Positions 33,452 through 42,199 are shown, numbered from the stretch's first letter. The stretch: 64,000 bases of DNA from Angustibacter sp. Root456 (GCF_001426435.1 NZ_LMER01000016.1:70925-134924); one strand, 5' to 3'. A program made the numbers and translations. The notes: a model not told the origin generated them from the sequence alone.

Positions 33452-33901
33452 ATGGAGCAGCCCAGCCCCACGCCGTCCCGCCGCACGGTGATGCTGGCCG
33501 GAGCCGGTACAGCCGCCGGCCTCGCCGCCCTCACCGCATGCGGCAGCCCGTCGACGCCCGCGGCGAGCGCGCCGACGAGCGCGGGACAGCCGTCGAGCGC
33601 CGCGGGGGGCGGGCCGCTCGTGAAGCTGAGCGACGTGCCGGTGGGCGGTGCGGTGTCGGCCAAGGACGCCCAGGGCCGGTCGGTGATCGTGTCGCAGCCG
33701 AAGGCCGGCGAGGTCGTCGCGTTCTCGGCCATCTGCACTCACATGGGCTGCACCGTGGCGCCGGCCAAGGGCATCCTGCAGTGCCCGTGCCACGGGTCGA
33801 CGTACGACCTCGCGACGGGCAAGAACACCGGCGGCCCGGCGCCGCGCCCGCTGTCGCGGATCGACGTGCAGGTCACCGGCGGCGACGTCGTCGAGAGCTG
33901 A
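33452..33901 (+). CDS. Tat-exported Rieske [2Fe-2S] lipoprotein
   Basis: This 149-residue protein has a twin-arginine signal (SRRTVMLAG, Arg10-Arg11), then a lipobox-like LTAC. The Rieske domain (about 58-149) has CTHMGC and CPCHGS, the two Cys-His pairs that bind the cluster. It is much smaller than QcrA and is a soluble-type periplasmic electron carrier. The ATG at 33452 follows AAGGAG. As a member of the ECF regulon it may act in redox protection of exported proteins or in an electron-transfer step. Confidence 0.92.
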   Translation: MEQPSPTPSRRTVMLAGAGTAAGLAALTACGSPSTPAASAPTSAGQPSSAAGGGPLVKLSDVPVGGAVSAKDAQGRSVIVSQPKAGEVVAFSAICTHMGCTVAPAKGILQCPCHGSTYDLATGKNTGGPAPRPLSRIDVQVTGGDVVES

Positions 33902-33941
33902 ACGCGTCACGGCGTGCGCCTCGTGGAGATGAGTGCAGCCG

Positions 33942-33987
33942 TGGGTGCGGCCGGGTGGTCGCGATCACAGCGTCTTCGCCGCACCCA
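33942..33987. terminator. Candidate bidirectional terminator
   Basis: Ten-bp arms (33942-33951 and 33978-33987, TGGGTGCGGC type) with a 26-nt loop lie between the convergent Rieske and DUF4097 genes. The long loop makes it weaker than the other hairpins. Confidence 0.45.
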
Positions 33988-34038
33988 TGCCCGCACTGAT
34001 CCGCTCAGTGACCCGCCGGGTCAACCGCTCGGACCTCT

Positions 34039-34791
34039 TCAGGGCAGGTAGCCGACCCGCACCGAGCCCGCGCTGGAGTGGACGTCGATGACCCGGTCGG
34101 AGGCCGGGTCGGTGCGCACGTCGACGTTCTCCGAGCCCGCGCTGGTCTTCGCCGACACCCGGTAGGTCGCCGAACCCTGCGGCAGCAGCACCGTCACCGA
34201 CCCCGCGGACGACGACGCCGTCACGCGCGTCGGCTCGCTCGCCAGCTCGACCGTCACCGACCCGGCGGACGACGACGCGCGCACCTCGGACGACGACAGG
34301 TTCGTCGCGCGCACCGAACCCGCGCTCGTCGACAGGTCGAGCGCACCCGAGAGCCCGTCCGCCCGCACGGCACCGGCCGAGCTGTGCACCCGGACGTCGA
34401 CGCCGGACGGCACCTCCAGACGCACCCGACCACTGCAGCCGAGCCCGAAGCCGAACGGGCACGACGACCGCACGACCAGCCGGTCGCCGTCCAGGCGCTG
34501 AGTGAGTTGAGGAGCGCGCATCGACCACGTCGCCGTGCGGTCGAGCCGCGTGGTGTCGTCGGCGCTCGCCGTCAGCTCGACGGCCTCGGCGCTCACCTGG
34601 ACGTCGATGCTGCGTACGCCGGTGTAGGTGTGGGAGACGTGCTGGCTGCCCCGGCCGCCGACCGTCGAGGCGACGAACAGGCCCGCGACCACCACGATGA
34701 GCCCCACGATGACCACGGCGGCCACGATGGGTGCCGTGAGCCCGGAGCCGCGTCGGGGCGGCGATGCCTGGGGAGGTGCCGTGGTCGCCAT
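34039..34791 (-). CDS. DUF4097-type beta-repeat membrane protein
   Basis: This 250-residue protein has a membrane helix (about 20-45) after a Pro-rich tail. A beta-helix follows of about six repeats, each carrying the signature SAGS or SAGA (HSSAGAV, STSAGSV, SSSAGSV twice, KTSAGSE and HSSAGSV). Two Cys (SSCPFGFGLGCSG) may pair. The family has no known function and is often linked to envelope-stress systems. The ATG at 34791 begins MATTAPP. Confidence 0.85.
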   Translation of the reverse strand: MATTAPPQASPPRRGSGLTAPIVAAVVIVGLIVVVAGLFVASTVGGRGSQHVSHTYTGVRSIDVQVSAEAVELTASADDTTRLDRTATWSMRAPQLTQRLDGDRLVVRSSCPFGFGLGCSGRVRLEVPSGVDVRVHSSAGAVRADGLSGALDLSTSAGSVRATNLSSSEVRASSSAGSVTVELASEPTRVTASSSAGSVTVLLPQGSATYRVSAKTSAGSENVDVRTDPASDRVIDVHSSAGSVRVGYLP

Positions 34792-34884
34792 GCCTCCACG
34801 GTCGCGGGGCCACGGGTGGGCAGTCACGGGGCGAAGGTCCCCAAAACCGTTGCCGTAGAGCAAGTTCAGCGGTTCACTGGACGA

Positions 34885-36087
34885 GTGAGCACGCACGAGC
34901 ACATCGACCTCGTCAACCGCTACGCCGCGCACAACTACCACCCGTTGCCGGTCGTGGTGGCGTCCGCCGAGGGCGCCTGGGTCACCGACGTCGAGGGGCG
35001 CCGGTACCTCGACTGCCTGGCCGGCTACTCGGCGTTGAACTTCGGCCACCGCCACCCCGAGCTGGTGCGCGTGGCGCACGAGCAGCTCGACCGCGCGACG
35101 CTCACCAGCCGCGCCTTCCACAACGACCAGCTGGGGCCGTTCTGCCGCGACCTCGCGGCGCTCGCGGGTATGGACGTCGTGCTGCCGATGAACACCGGTG
35201 CCGAGGCGGTCGAGACGGCGCTGAAGCTCGCCCGCAAGTGGGCGTACGAGGTCAAGAAGGTGCCGGCCGACCAGGCGACGATCGTGGTGGCATCCGACAA
35301 CTTCCACGGCCGCACCATCACCATCGTCAGCTTCTCGACCGATCCCGTGGCGAGAGAAGGCTTCGGGCCGTTCACGCCGGGCTTCGTCGTCGTGCCGTAC
35401 GGCGACCTCGACGCCATGCGGGCCGCCGTCGACGACCGCACCGCCGCCGTTCTCGTCGAGCCGGTACAGGGGGAGGCGGGCGTGATCGTGCCCCCGCCCG
35501 GCTACCTCGCGGGCGTGCGCGAGCTGTGCACCGAGCGCGACGTGCTCTTCATCGCCGACGAGATCCAGTCCGGGCTCGGTCGCACCGGCACCACGTTCGC
35601 CTCCCAGCTCGAGGGCGTCGTGCCCGACGTCTACGTGCTCGGCAAGGCGCTCGGCGGCGGCATCGTGCCGGTGTCGGCGGTCGTGAGCCGCCGCGAGGTG
35701 ATGGAGGTGATCCGCCCCGGCAACCACGGCTCGACGTTCGGCGGTAACCCGCTGGCGGCTGCGGTCGGGCACGCGGTCGTGCGCCTGCTGCAGACGGGCG
35801 AGTACCAGCAGCGGGCGAAGGAGCTCGGCGAGCAGCTGCACGAGCGACTCGACGCCCTCGTCGGTCGGGGCGTGAGCGCGGTGCGCACCCGCGGGCTCTG
35901 GGCCGGCGTCGACATCGAGCCGTCGCTCATGAGCGGGCGCGAGGCGTGCGAGGCCCTGCTGGCGCGCGGGGTGCTGGCGAAGGAGACGCACGGCTCGACG
36001 ATCCGGCTCGCGCCGCCCCTGGTGGTGACGCCTGGCGAGGTGGACCTGTTGTGCGAGGAGCTCACGGCCGTGGTGGCGGGGCGCTGA
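34885..36087 (+). CDS. rocD: Ornithine--oxo-acid aminotransferase
   Basis: This 400-residue class III PLP enzyme converts ornithine and 2-oxoglutarate to glutamate semialdehyde and glutamate. Marks are FGHRHPELV near the start, MNTGAEAVETALKLARKW, DEIQSGLGRTG and the PLP Lys in VLGKALGGGIVP. Together these match the RocD group rather than acetylornithine aminotransferase. The GTG at 34885 has no clear ribosome binding site. It is divergent from the DUF4097 gene. No other arginine-pathway gene is next to it. Confidence 0.93.
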   Translation: MSTHEHIDLVNRYAAHNYHPLPVVVASAEGAWVTDVEGRRYLDCLAGYSALNFGHRHPELVRVAHEQLDRATLTSRAFHNDQLGPFCRDLAALAGMDVVLPMNTGAEAVETALKLARKWAYEVKKVPADQATIVVASDNFHGRTITIVSFSTDPVAREGFGPFTPGFVVVPYGDLDAMRAAVDDRTAAVLVEPVQGEAGVIVPPPGYLAGVRELCTERDVLFIADEIQSGLGRTGTTFASQLEGVVPDVYVLGKALGGGIVPVSAVVSRREVMEVIRPGNHGSTFGGNPLAAAVGHAVVRLLQTGEYQQRAKELGEQLHERLDALVGRGVSAVRTRGLWAGVDIEPSLMSGREACEALLARGVLAKETHGSTIRLAPPLVVTPGEVDLLCEELTAVVAGR

Positions 36088-36107
36088 GCGCGACGTAGCC
36101 TCGTGGG

Positions 36108-37184
36108 GTGAGAGCAGCCCGCACCCGCTTCGCCGCCAGCGTCCTCGCCGGGGCGGTGGTCGTCGGCCTCGCTGTCAGCGCCTGCAGTGGCGCACCGACC
36201 GCAGCGCGCCGCACGACGGCGAGCCCGACGGCGAGCCCCTCCACCACCGCCTCGCCCATGTCGGCCGCACCCGGCGTCGCGCCGTTGACCGGCCTCCATG
36301 TGGCGAAGGTCGCCGCGCAGCCGGCGCTCGTCGTCAAGATCGAGAACAGCAGTGCCGCGCGTCCGCAAGTGGGCCTCGACCGGGCCGACCTGGTGGTCGA
36401 GGAGCTCGTCGAGGGCGGCATCACCCGCTTCGCCGCGATGTTCCAGTCCCGTCGTGCCGCATCCGTCGGCACGGTCGGGCCGGTGCGGTCGCTCCGCGAC
36501 GTCGATGCCGCCATCGCCGGGCCGACGCGCGGGCTGCTGGCGTCGTCCGGCGGCGCCGCGGTGGTGCTGCGGCGGCTGCGCAAGGCGCCGGTGCAGCTCG
36601 TGCTGCCGTCGCGGTCGGCGTACTTCCGCAGCAAGAGTCGCCCGGCCCCGCACAACCTCTACGCGCGCGCCGACCGGCTCTGGGCCGCAGCCGACCGCGC
36701 CCACCGCGCGCCTCCGCCGCCGTACCTGCCGTGGGCCGCCGACGCGGCCACCGCCTCGACGTCCGGCGCCGGCAGCCGGCCGGCGTCGAGGCTGCTGCTC
36801 ACCTTCTCGCGGGCGGCCCATCCGCGGTGGGCCTACGACGCGGGCTCGCGGCGGTGGTTGCGCAGCGAGGGCGGCACGCCGTCGAAGGTGGTGTCCGGTG
36901 CGCGCCTTGCTGCGCAGAACGTCGTGGTGCTGCGGGTGCGCACGCGGGACGCGGGCTACCGCGACCCGGTCGGCAACCCCGTGCCCGAGACGGTGCTCAC
37001 GGGCACGGGCAGCGCGCTCGTGCTTTCCGGTGGCCGGCAGGTGGCGGGGCGGTGGAGCAAGGCCAGCCCCTACGCCCCGCTCACCCTGACGACGTCGAGC
37101 GGCGCCCCGCTCACCGTCGCCCCGGGCACCACCTGGCTCGAGCTCGTGCCGACGTCAGGCGGTGCGGGCGTGCAGGTGCGCTAG
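36108..37184 (+). CDS. DUF3048 domain lipoprotein
   Basis: This 358-residue protein has a lipoprotein signal with lipobox AVSAC (Cys25), a Ser/Thr/Pro-rich linker (about 28-58) and the two-part DUF3048 (about 60-200 and 250-355). Conserved pieces are VVKIENSSAARPQVGLDRADLV and VGPVRSLRDVD. The family (YerB-like) has no proven function. The GTG at 36108 lies 6 nt after a TAGCCT box (36096-36101), which again suggests a leaderless mRNA. Confidence 0.88.
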   Translation: MRAARTRFAASVLAGAVVVGLAVSACSGAPTAARRTTASPTASPSTTASPMSAAPGVAPLTGLHVAKVAAQPALVVKIENSSAARPQVGLDRADLVVEELVEGGITRFAAMFQSRRAASVGTVGPVRSLRDVDAAIAGPTRGLLASSGGAAVVLRRLRKAPVQLVLPSRSAYFRSKSRPAPHNLYARADRLWAAADRAHRAPPPPYLPWAADAATASTSGAGSRPASRLLLTFSRAAHPRWAYDAGSRRWLRSEGGTPSKVVSGARLAAQNVVVLRVRTRDAGYRDPVGNPVPETVLTGTGSALVLSGGRQVAGRWSKASPYAPLTLTTSSGAPLTVAPGTTWLELVPTSGGAGVQVR

Positions 37185-37197
37185 CCGGGCGGTCGGC

Positions 37198-37719
37198 TCA
37201 GGCCGCCGGGCCGCGCCGTCGCACCTCGCGCACCTGCTCCATGGCGTCGCGCAGCTCGCTCAGCCACTCGTCGGCGTTCTCGCCGACCAACCGCACGCAC
37301 CACGCGAGCGCGTGCGCTCGTGAGCGGGCGACGCCGGCCTCCACCAGCGTGTCGAGCACCTGGCGCTCGGGCTGGCGCAGCCGCGTCATCACCGGCACGG
37401 CGAGGTGGGTGAAGCGGTGCAGCTCGTCGCCGGTGCGCACGGCCCAGGCGACCTTGCGGTCGAAGCGGTGCTCGGCCTCGCGGGCGACGCCCACGCGCTG
37501 GTCGCGGGTCTGCTCGCGCCAGCCCTGCACGCGGCCGGCCAGGGCCTGCGCGCGCTCGGCCTCGGTGGCGTCGTCGTTGAGGCTCGGCGCCTCGAGCGGG
37601 ACGACGACGGTGATCTCCTCGCGGTCGACGACGACCTCGGCGGCGCCGTCGACGGTCCAGTCCTGTGGCAGGCGCCCGGTGAACCAGGCGCGGACCTCTG
37701 CCGCTGCTTCTGCAGTCAT
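37198..37719 (-). CDS. Hypothetical protein with ribbon-helix-helix-like C-terminus
   Basis: This 173-residue cytosolic protein is not matched to a named family. The first half is acidic with beta-strand-like stretches (WTVDGAAEVVVDREEITVVV). The C-terminal part (about 115-165) has VLDTLVEAGVARSRAHALAWCVRLV, which looks like the strand-helix-helix of an Arc/MetJ-type DNA-binding fold. An AT-rich palindrome (37720-37741) touches its start codon, as expected for a self-regulating repressor. The regulator role is inferred. Confidence 0.7.
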   Translation of the reverse strand: MTAEAAAEVRAWFTGRLPQDWTVDGAAEVVVDREEITVVVPLEAPSLNDDATEAERAQALAGRVQGWREQTRDQRVGVAREAEHRFDRKVAWAVRTGDELHRFTHLAVPVMTRLRQPERQVLDTLVEAGVARSRAHALAWCVRLVGENADEWLSELRDAMEQVREVRRRGPAA

Positions 37720-37741
37720 GTAAGCATGATTACTCGCTTAC
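37720..37741. promoter_or_regulatory. Candidate operator GTAA-CATG-TTAC
   Basis: Bases 37720-37733 form a 14-bp palindrome (12 of 14 symmetric, GTAAnCATGnTTAC), and GTAAGC (37720-37725) also mirrors GCTTAC (37736-37741). It is the only AT-rich patch for several kb and directly abuts the start codon of the 173-residue gene (minus strand). Confidence 0.55.
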
Positions 37742-37751
37742 ACCTGAGGGT

Positions 37752-38225
37752 CTAGCGGGGTTCGCTGTGGGCGAGCAGCACGTCACGGGTCACCTCGAGC
37801 TGGCCGCGATGCTGGGCCAGCTCCTCGTAGACGTGCAGGAACACCGCGCCCTGCGTCCGCGCGCGGAAGGCGTCGTCCCGCTCCGGGTCGGCCGGCGGGG
37901 CGGCCGGCGGCTGGTCGAGCCGGGCGGCCGCGAAGTCCTCGTGCAGCTGCCGCCGCGCCTGCTCCAGGCGGTCGAGCAGGCCCGCCACCTCACCGCTGGC
38001 CCGGAACTCGGCCGGGCGGTCGCGGTTGCTGGGCCGGCCGTGCACCACGTGGCCGCCCCAGAACTCCATCACGGCGAGGCAGTGCGTGACCACCGCGTAC
38101 GGCGAGTTGGCGCCCGGGGTGTCGAGCCGGCGTCCGGCGTGCGCGTCGCCGAGCTCGCGCAGGATCTCGGCGAGGCCGTCGAGGGCGTCGTCGACGAAGT
38201 GCAGGTAGCTCGTGGTGTCGATCAC
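37752..38225 (-). CDS. DinB-like metal-binding four-helix protein
   Basis: This 157-residue protein of the DinB/DUF664 type has three candidate metal His: one in VVTHCLAVMEFWGGHV and two in HVYEELAQHRGQLE (H-x-x-x-x-x-x-x-H). Such proteins are thiol-dependent transferases or isomerases, often using mycothiol in actinobacteria. The GTG at 38225 overlaps the stop of the acyltransferase gene (GTGA), so the two are coupled. Confidence 0.75.
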   Translation of the reverse strand: MIDTTSYLHFVDDALDGLAEILRELGDAHAGRRLDTPGANSPYAVVTHCLAVMEFWGGHVVHGRPSNRDRPAEFRASGEVAGLLDRLEQARRQLHEDFAAARLDQPPAAPPADPERDDAFRARTQGAVFLHVYEELAQHRGQLEVTRDVLLAHSEPR

Positions 38226-39322
38226 GAGGAGGCCTTTCGACGGAGCAGCCAGCGCTCGGTCCACGAGCGGGGTTCGACGAACGGCCCCGCCAGGAAGCGC
38301 ACTGGTGGCGTCACGAGGACCACGGCCATCACCAGTGCCGCGAGAACGGCGACGCTTGCCGCCACGGTCGGTGCCCCCTCGCGCGGCCACTCGGTCCAGC
38401 GCAGCACCGTCAGCAGGGGCAGGTGGATCAGGTAGGGGAACATCGTGTGGCGACCGGCCTCGGCGAACCAGCGCCCGACCGCCGTCGGTGCGCCGGGCTT
38501 GCCCGGCACCGCGAGCATCAGGCCGACGGCGAGCACCGCCGAGATCAGCAGCGCGCCGGTGCGGTAGACCATGCCGTGCAGCGCGCCCTGGTGCAGCGCC
38601 GCGTAGGAGTCACGACCGAAGAAGATCGTGCGGTCGAACCCGACCTCCTGCACGCCGACCCACACCGCGCCGGCGAGCAGCACGAGCAGGCCGCAGATGC
38701 GCGCCCCACGACGCTGCCGCCAGAGCGCCACGCGGTCGACGAGCCACGGGCCTGCGACGAAGAGCGGCAGGAAGAACGCGATGCGCGACAGCGACAGCAG
38801 GCCGCCGATCTTCGAGCTCAGACCCGCCAGCAAAGCGACCGCCAGCGCAGCGGCGACGGGCGCACGCAGGCCCTGGAACCACGGCATCAGCAGCCGCCAG
38901 CCCGCCAGCGCGACGAGGAACCACAGTCCGAAGGTCTGGCTGGTGAACGACCACGACGGGTGCGACCCCTCGAACACGTGATTGACCGCGAACGCGATGA
39001 GCTGGAACAGCACGTACGGCACGAGCAGCTGCCACACGATGCGGGTCAGCCCCTGACCCCTGGCCTGCAGGCGGCGCGCACCCCAGCCGGCCAAGAGCAC
39101 GAGCGCAGGGATGTGGAAGACGTACAGGTAGTCCGAGATCGCCACGGCGACACCGCTGCGCCCGCGCACGAGCCCGACGAAGTGCCCCGCGAGCACGAGC
39201 GCGATCGCCACCCACCGGGTCTGGTCGACCCACGTCTGACGCACCTTCGGTGGTGCGGCGGCGGGCGGCTCGGACGGCGCAGGGTCGGCCGCGCTCGTGG
39301 AGGGTGCGGTGTGGCTGCTCAT
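38222..39322 (-). CDS. Acyltransferase family 3 membrane protein
   Basis: This 366-residue protein has about ten membrane helices and the acyltransferase-3 start QTRWVAIALVLAGHFVGLVRG (His near helix 1). Such enzymes O-acylate cell-wall sugars, lipids or antibiotics. A Pro/Ala/Ser-rich tail (about 1-25) precedes helix 1. The ATG at 39322 follows AAGGA. It is the first gene of the pair with the DinB-like gene. Confidence 0.85.
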   Translation of the reverse strand: MSSHTAPSTSAADPAPSEPPAAAPPKVRQTWVDQTRWVAIALVLAGHFVGLVRGRSGVAVAISDYLYVFHIPALVLLAGWGARRLQARGQGLTRIVWQLLVPYVLFQLIAFAVNHVFEGSHPSWSFTSQTFGLWFLVALAGWRLLMPWFQGLRAPVAAALAVALLAGLSSKIGGLLSLSRIAFFLPLFVAGPWLVDRVALWRQRRGARICGLLVLLAGAVWVGVQEVGFDRTIFFGRDSYAALHQGALHGMVYRTGALLISAVLAVGLMLAVPGKPGAPTAVGRWFAEAGRHTMFPYLIHLPLLTVLRWTEWPREGAPTVAASVAVLAALVMAVVLVTPPVRFLAGPFVEPRSWTERWLLRRKASS

Positions 39323-39396
39323 CGGATCCTTCGTCGGCGATGCGGGCGAACCCACCCTAGGGGCGGTGGCCGTTCCCAGAAACCGGTGGCACAGTC

Positions 39397-40131
39397 ATGC
39401 CCGTGTTCTTGCGCCGCAAGCCCGCCGCCACGATGTCGCTGTGGTGCGTCGTCGGCGCGGCCGAGCTCGAGGCCCTCGCGGCCACCGGCTGGAGCACGTG
39501 GCCGCAGCGCGGTGCGGACGACGTCACGGTCGACGCCTTCACCCTGCGCACCGACGCGGTGCGCGTCCTGCGCGAGGAGGTCGTGCCGGCGCGCGGCGAG
39601 GGGTCGCTGGTCGTCTTCGACGTCCCGGCCGAGGTCACCTCGTGGTCGGGTGTCGCCGCCCACGACGGGCGCCTGAGCATCCCCAAGGGCCGGCGGCTCA
39701 CCAAGGCGATCGTCGGTGACATCTGCGAGGAGGCGCAGTACCAGCGCGGTGTGCCGCACGTGGAGGTCGACGCGGTGCGCGACGCCTTCGGCGAGCTGGT
39801 GCCCGACACCTGGCGGGCCATGGTGACGGCGCCGACGTGGCTGCGCCGCGGGTGGATGGCCACCGGCACCTACGTCGACCTGCACCCACCGCACGTGGCG
39901 ATCCAGGTCACCCAGGCGTGGATGCAGGAGATGGTGTTCCACCCCGGCGCGCTGGTGATCGGTGCGGACGGCCAGCACCGCCATCTCGTGATCGACCTGC
40001 GCGAGCCCGACCCGCCGGTGCACCTCGTCGAGGACTCCAGCACCGGCTGGGACGACACGGTGGTGCAGGCGCGCAGCGTCGGTGAGCTGGTGCGGCGGCT
40101 GGAGCAGGGCGACTTCCAGGTCGTCGGCTGA
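39397..40131 (+). CDS. Hypothetical protein, 244 residues
   Basis: No family is recognised with certainty. The protein is soluble, with an N-terminal alpha/beta part (about 1-100), a middle with many Trp (TWLRRGWMATGTYV and TQAWMQEMVF) and a C-terminal stretch (about 185-244, GADGQHRHLVIDLREPDPPV) that looks like the end of SMI1/KNR4-type domains. It stands divergent from the acyltransferase and 3 nt before a GNAT gene, so it may be co-transcribed with it. Confidence 0.72.
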   Translation: MPVFLRRKPAATMSLWCVVGAAELEALAATGWSTWPQRGADDVTVDAFTLRTDAVRVLREEVVPARGEGSLVVFDVPAEVTSWSGVAAHDGRLSIPKGRRLTKAIVGDICEEAQYQRGVPHVEVDAVRDAFGELVPDTWRAMVTAPTWLRRGWMATGTYVDLHPPHVAIQVTQAWMQEMVFHPGALVIGADGQHRHLVIDLREPDPPVHLVEDSSTGWDDTVVQARSVGELVRRLEQGDFQVVG

Positions 40132-40134
40132 GCC

Positions 40135-40986
40135 GTGGACGTCGTCACCGGCCACGACCCGCGCCGCTTCGCCGAGCGGGTGCGGGGCTTCCTGGCTGAA
40201 CGGCCGGCGCGGCACAGCGTCATCCTCACCCGCCTCGCGCGGGCCCTGGCCGGTGAGCGGGCGGAGCCGCCGCAGAGCGAGCTGTGGTGGTGGGTCGAGC
40301 AGCCGGACGGTGAGGTGGTGGGCGCGCTCATGCAGACGCCGCCCCATGGCGCCTACCTCACCGCGGACGACGACGCTGTCGTGCGCGCGCTGGCCCGCGC
40401 CGCGTGGGTGGCTCGTCCCGACCTGCGCTCGGTGGGTGGACCGGACCCCAGCGGCCAGGTCTTCGCCGACGAGTGGGTGCGGCGCGGCGGGCCGTCCGCC
40501 GAGGTCGTCATGCGCCAGCGGCTGCTGCAGGTCGACGAGCTCGTCGAGCCACCCGCCCCGCCTGGGCGACACCGCCTCGCTGGGCCTGCCGACGTCCCGT
40601 TGCTGCGGGGCTGGGGGGAGGCGTTCACCGACGAGGCGACGCCCGGGGGCGCCCGTATCGACCACGTCACTGCGCGCGTCGCGGCCGGTCTGCTGCACGT
40701 CTGGGAGGTCGACGGTCGTCCCGTGTCGATGGCCGCGGTGACCCTGCCGGAGGCCGGGGTCGCGCGCGTGCAGCTGGTCTACACGCCACCGCAGGAGCGC
40801 GGCCGGGGGTACGCAGCGGCGTGCGTCGCCGCCGTCACTCGCGAGCAGCTGGCCGAGCCCGGGCGCACGTGCATGCTCTACACCGACGCGGCCAACCCGA
40901 CGTCCAACGCGGTGTACGAGCGGTTGGGGTACCGCGTGATCGGGACGGCCACGGACCTCGCCTTTGCCGCTACCATCGACGCGTGA
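40135..40986 (+). CDS. GNAT family N-acetyltransferase
   Basis: This 283-residue protein has two GNAT-like halves; the C-terminal one (about 150-280) carries the acetyl-CoA loop QERGRGYAAACVAAVTREQ and YTDAANPTSNAVYERLGYRV. The substrate is unknown. The GTG at 40135 follows the preceding stop by 3 nt. Its stop overlaps the GTG of the Trp leader peptide (GTGA, 40983-40986). Confidence 0.9.
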   Translation: MDVVTGHDPRRFAERVRGFLAERPARHSVILTRLARALAGERAEPPQSELWWWVEQPDGEVVGALMQTPPHGAYLTADDDAVVRALARAAWVARPDLRSVGGPDPSGQVFADEWVRRGGPSAEVVMRQRLLQVDELVEPPAPPGRHRLAGPADVPLLRGWGEAFTDEATPGGARIDHVTARVAAGLLHVWEVDGRPVSMAAVTLPEAGVARVQLVYTPPQERGRGYAAACVAAVTREQLAEPGRTCMLYTDAANPTSNAVYERLGYRVIGTATDLAFAATIDA

Positions 40987-41021
40987 GCTGCACCCTGACG
41001 CGCCAGTGGTGGCTGCCGTAA
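40983..41021 (+). CDS. Tryptophan leader peptide upstream of trpS
   Basis: The 12-residue frame MSCTLTRQWWLP has two tandem Trp codons (41007-41012) and ends at TAA (41019-41021). It lies 120 nt upstream of the trpS start and is followed by alternative hairpins, the layout of ribosome-mediated attenuation. A TACCAT box (40971-40976) ends 6 nt before the GTG and there is no ribosome binding site, so the leader is probably translated from a leaderless mRNA or coupled to the acetyltransferase stop it overlaps. Confidence 0.82.
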   Translation: MSCTLTRQWWLP

Positions 41022-41023
41022 TC

Positions 41024-41067
41024 GGCGGCCGCTGACGCATTCCCTCATGGCCGCCGTCCGGCGGCCA
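41024..41067 (+). promoter_or_regulatory. Attenuator with mutually exclusive hairpins before trpS
   Basis: Segments S1 (41024-41030, GGCGGCC), S2 (41049-41055, GGCCGCC) and S3 (41060-41066, identical to S1) can pair as S1:S2 or S2:S3. S2:S3 has a 4-nt loop (GTCC) and an extra T-A pair (41048-41067). A ribosome stalled at the Trp codons would leave S1 free and favour S1:S2; one reaching the stop codon would cover S1 and favour S2:S3. There is no U-run after S3, so how S2:S3 lowers expression is open. Confidence 0.72.
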
Positions 41068-41140
41068 GGTCAGCTCGGCATCTCGCGCTCATCTCGCTCG
41101 CTGCGGCGGCGGTCGTCCCACTCGACGACTGGAGCCCGAC

Positions 41141-42199
41141 ATGACCACCTTCGCTGCCTCGACCCTCACGACGCCTTCCACCACCTCGCTGCTCGCGGAC
41201 CGCGCGGACGTCCTCGAGGCGCCCGACCGCTACCGCGTGCTCACCGGCGACCGGCCCACCGGCCCGCTGCACCTCGGTCACTACCTCGGCACGCTGCGCG
41301 AGCGCGTGCGCCTGCAGGACGCCGGAGTGCAGACGTTCGTCGTCATCGCCGACTACCAGGTCGTCACCGACCGCAGCGACACCAGCGAGGTGGCGGCGAA
41401 CGTCCGCGAGCTGGTGCTCGACTACCTCGCGGTTGGCCTGGACCCCTTGCGCACCAGCGTCTTCCGGCACAGCGCCGTGCCCGAGATCGGTCAGCTGATG
41501 CTGCCGCTGCTGTCGACGGCGACCCTGGCCGAGCTGCAGCGCAACCCCACGGTGAAGGCCGAGGCCGGGCACGCCGGGCCCCTCAGCGCGCTGATGCTCA
41601 CCTACCCGGTGCACCAGGCCGCCGACATCCTCGCGGTGGGCGGCACGCTCGTGCCGGTGGGCGACGACCAGCTGCCGCACCTGGAGCAGACGCGGGTCGC
41701 GGCCCGTCGGGTCAACGAGCGCTACGGCCGCGGCGCGAGCGTCCTGACGCCACCGCAGGCGCTGCTCACCGAGGCGCCGCGGCTGCTCGGCACGGACGGG
41801 CAGAAGATGTCCAAGAGCCGGGGCAACGCGATCGCGCTGGGCGCCAGTGAGGACGACACGGCGCGCCTCGTGCGGTCGGCGGTCACCGACTCCGAGCGGG
41901 AGATCACCTACGAGCCGCAGCGCCGTCCCGAGGTGTCGAGCCTGGTGCTGATGGCCGCGCTGTGCTCCGGCCGCACGCCGCAGGACGTCGCGTCCGAGGT
42001 CGGCAGCGGCGCGGCGCGGTTGAAAGCCGTGGTGGCCGAGGCGGTGAACGAGCACCTGCGGCCGATCAGGGCCCGGCGGCGTGAGCTCGAACGCCAGCCG
42101 GACGTCGTCGACGCCGTGCTCGCTGCCGGCCTGGAGCGGGCGCGTCCCCTGGCCGCTGCGACGCTGGCGCGCGTGCACGAGGCGATGGGTCTGACGTGA
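41141..42199 (+). CDS. trpS: Tryptophanyl-tRNA synthetase
   Basis: This 352-residue class I synthetase charges tRNA-Trp. The HIGH motif is HLGHY in TGDRPTGPLHLGHYLGTL, the KMSKS loop is GQKMSKSRG, and GDDQLPHLEQTR is family-typical. The TGDRPTG form differs from the common SGIQPTG and resembles the second, regulated TrpRS class of actinobacteria, which fits the attenuator upstream and hints that another trpS may exist elsewhere. The ATG at 41141 follows GGAG. Confidence 0.94.
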   Translation: MTTFAASTLTTPSTTSLLADRADVLEAPDRYRVLTGDRPTGPLHLGHYLGTLRERVRLQDAGVQTFVVIADYQVVTDRSDTSEVAANVRELVLDYLAVGLDPLRTSVFRHSAVPEIGQLMLPLLSTATLAELQRNPTVKAEAGHAGPLSALMLTYPVHQAADILAVGGTLVPVGDDQLPHLEQTRVAARRVNERYGRGASVLTPPQALLTEAPRLLGTDGQKMSKSRGNAIALGASEDDTARLVRSAVTDSEREITYEPQRRPEVSSLVLMAALCSGRTPQDVASEVGSGAARLKAVVAEAVNEHLRPIRARRRELERQPDVVDAVLAAGLERARPLAAATLARVHEAMGLT

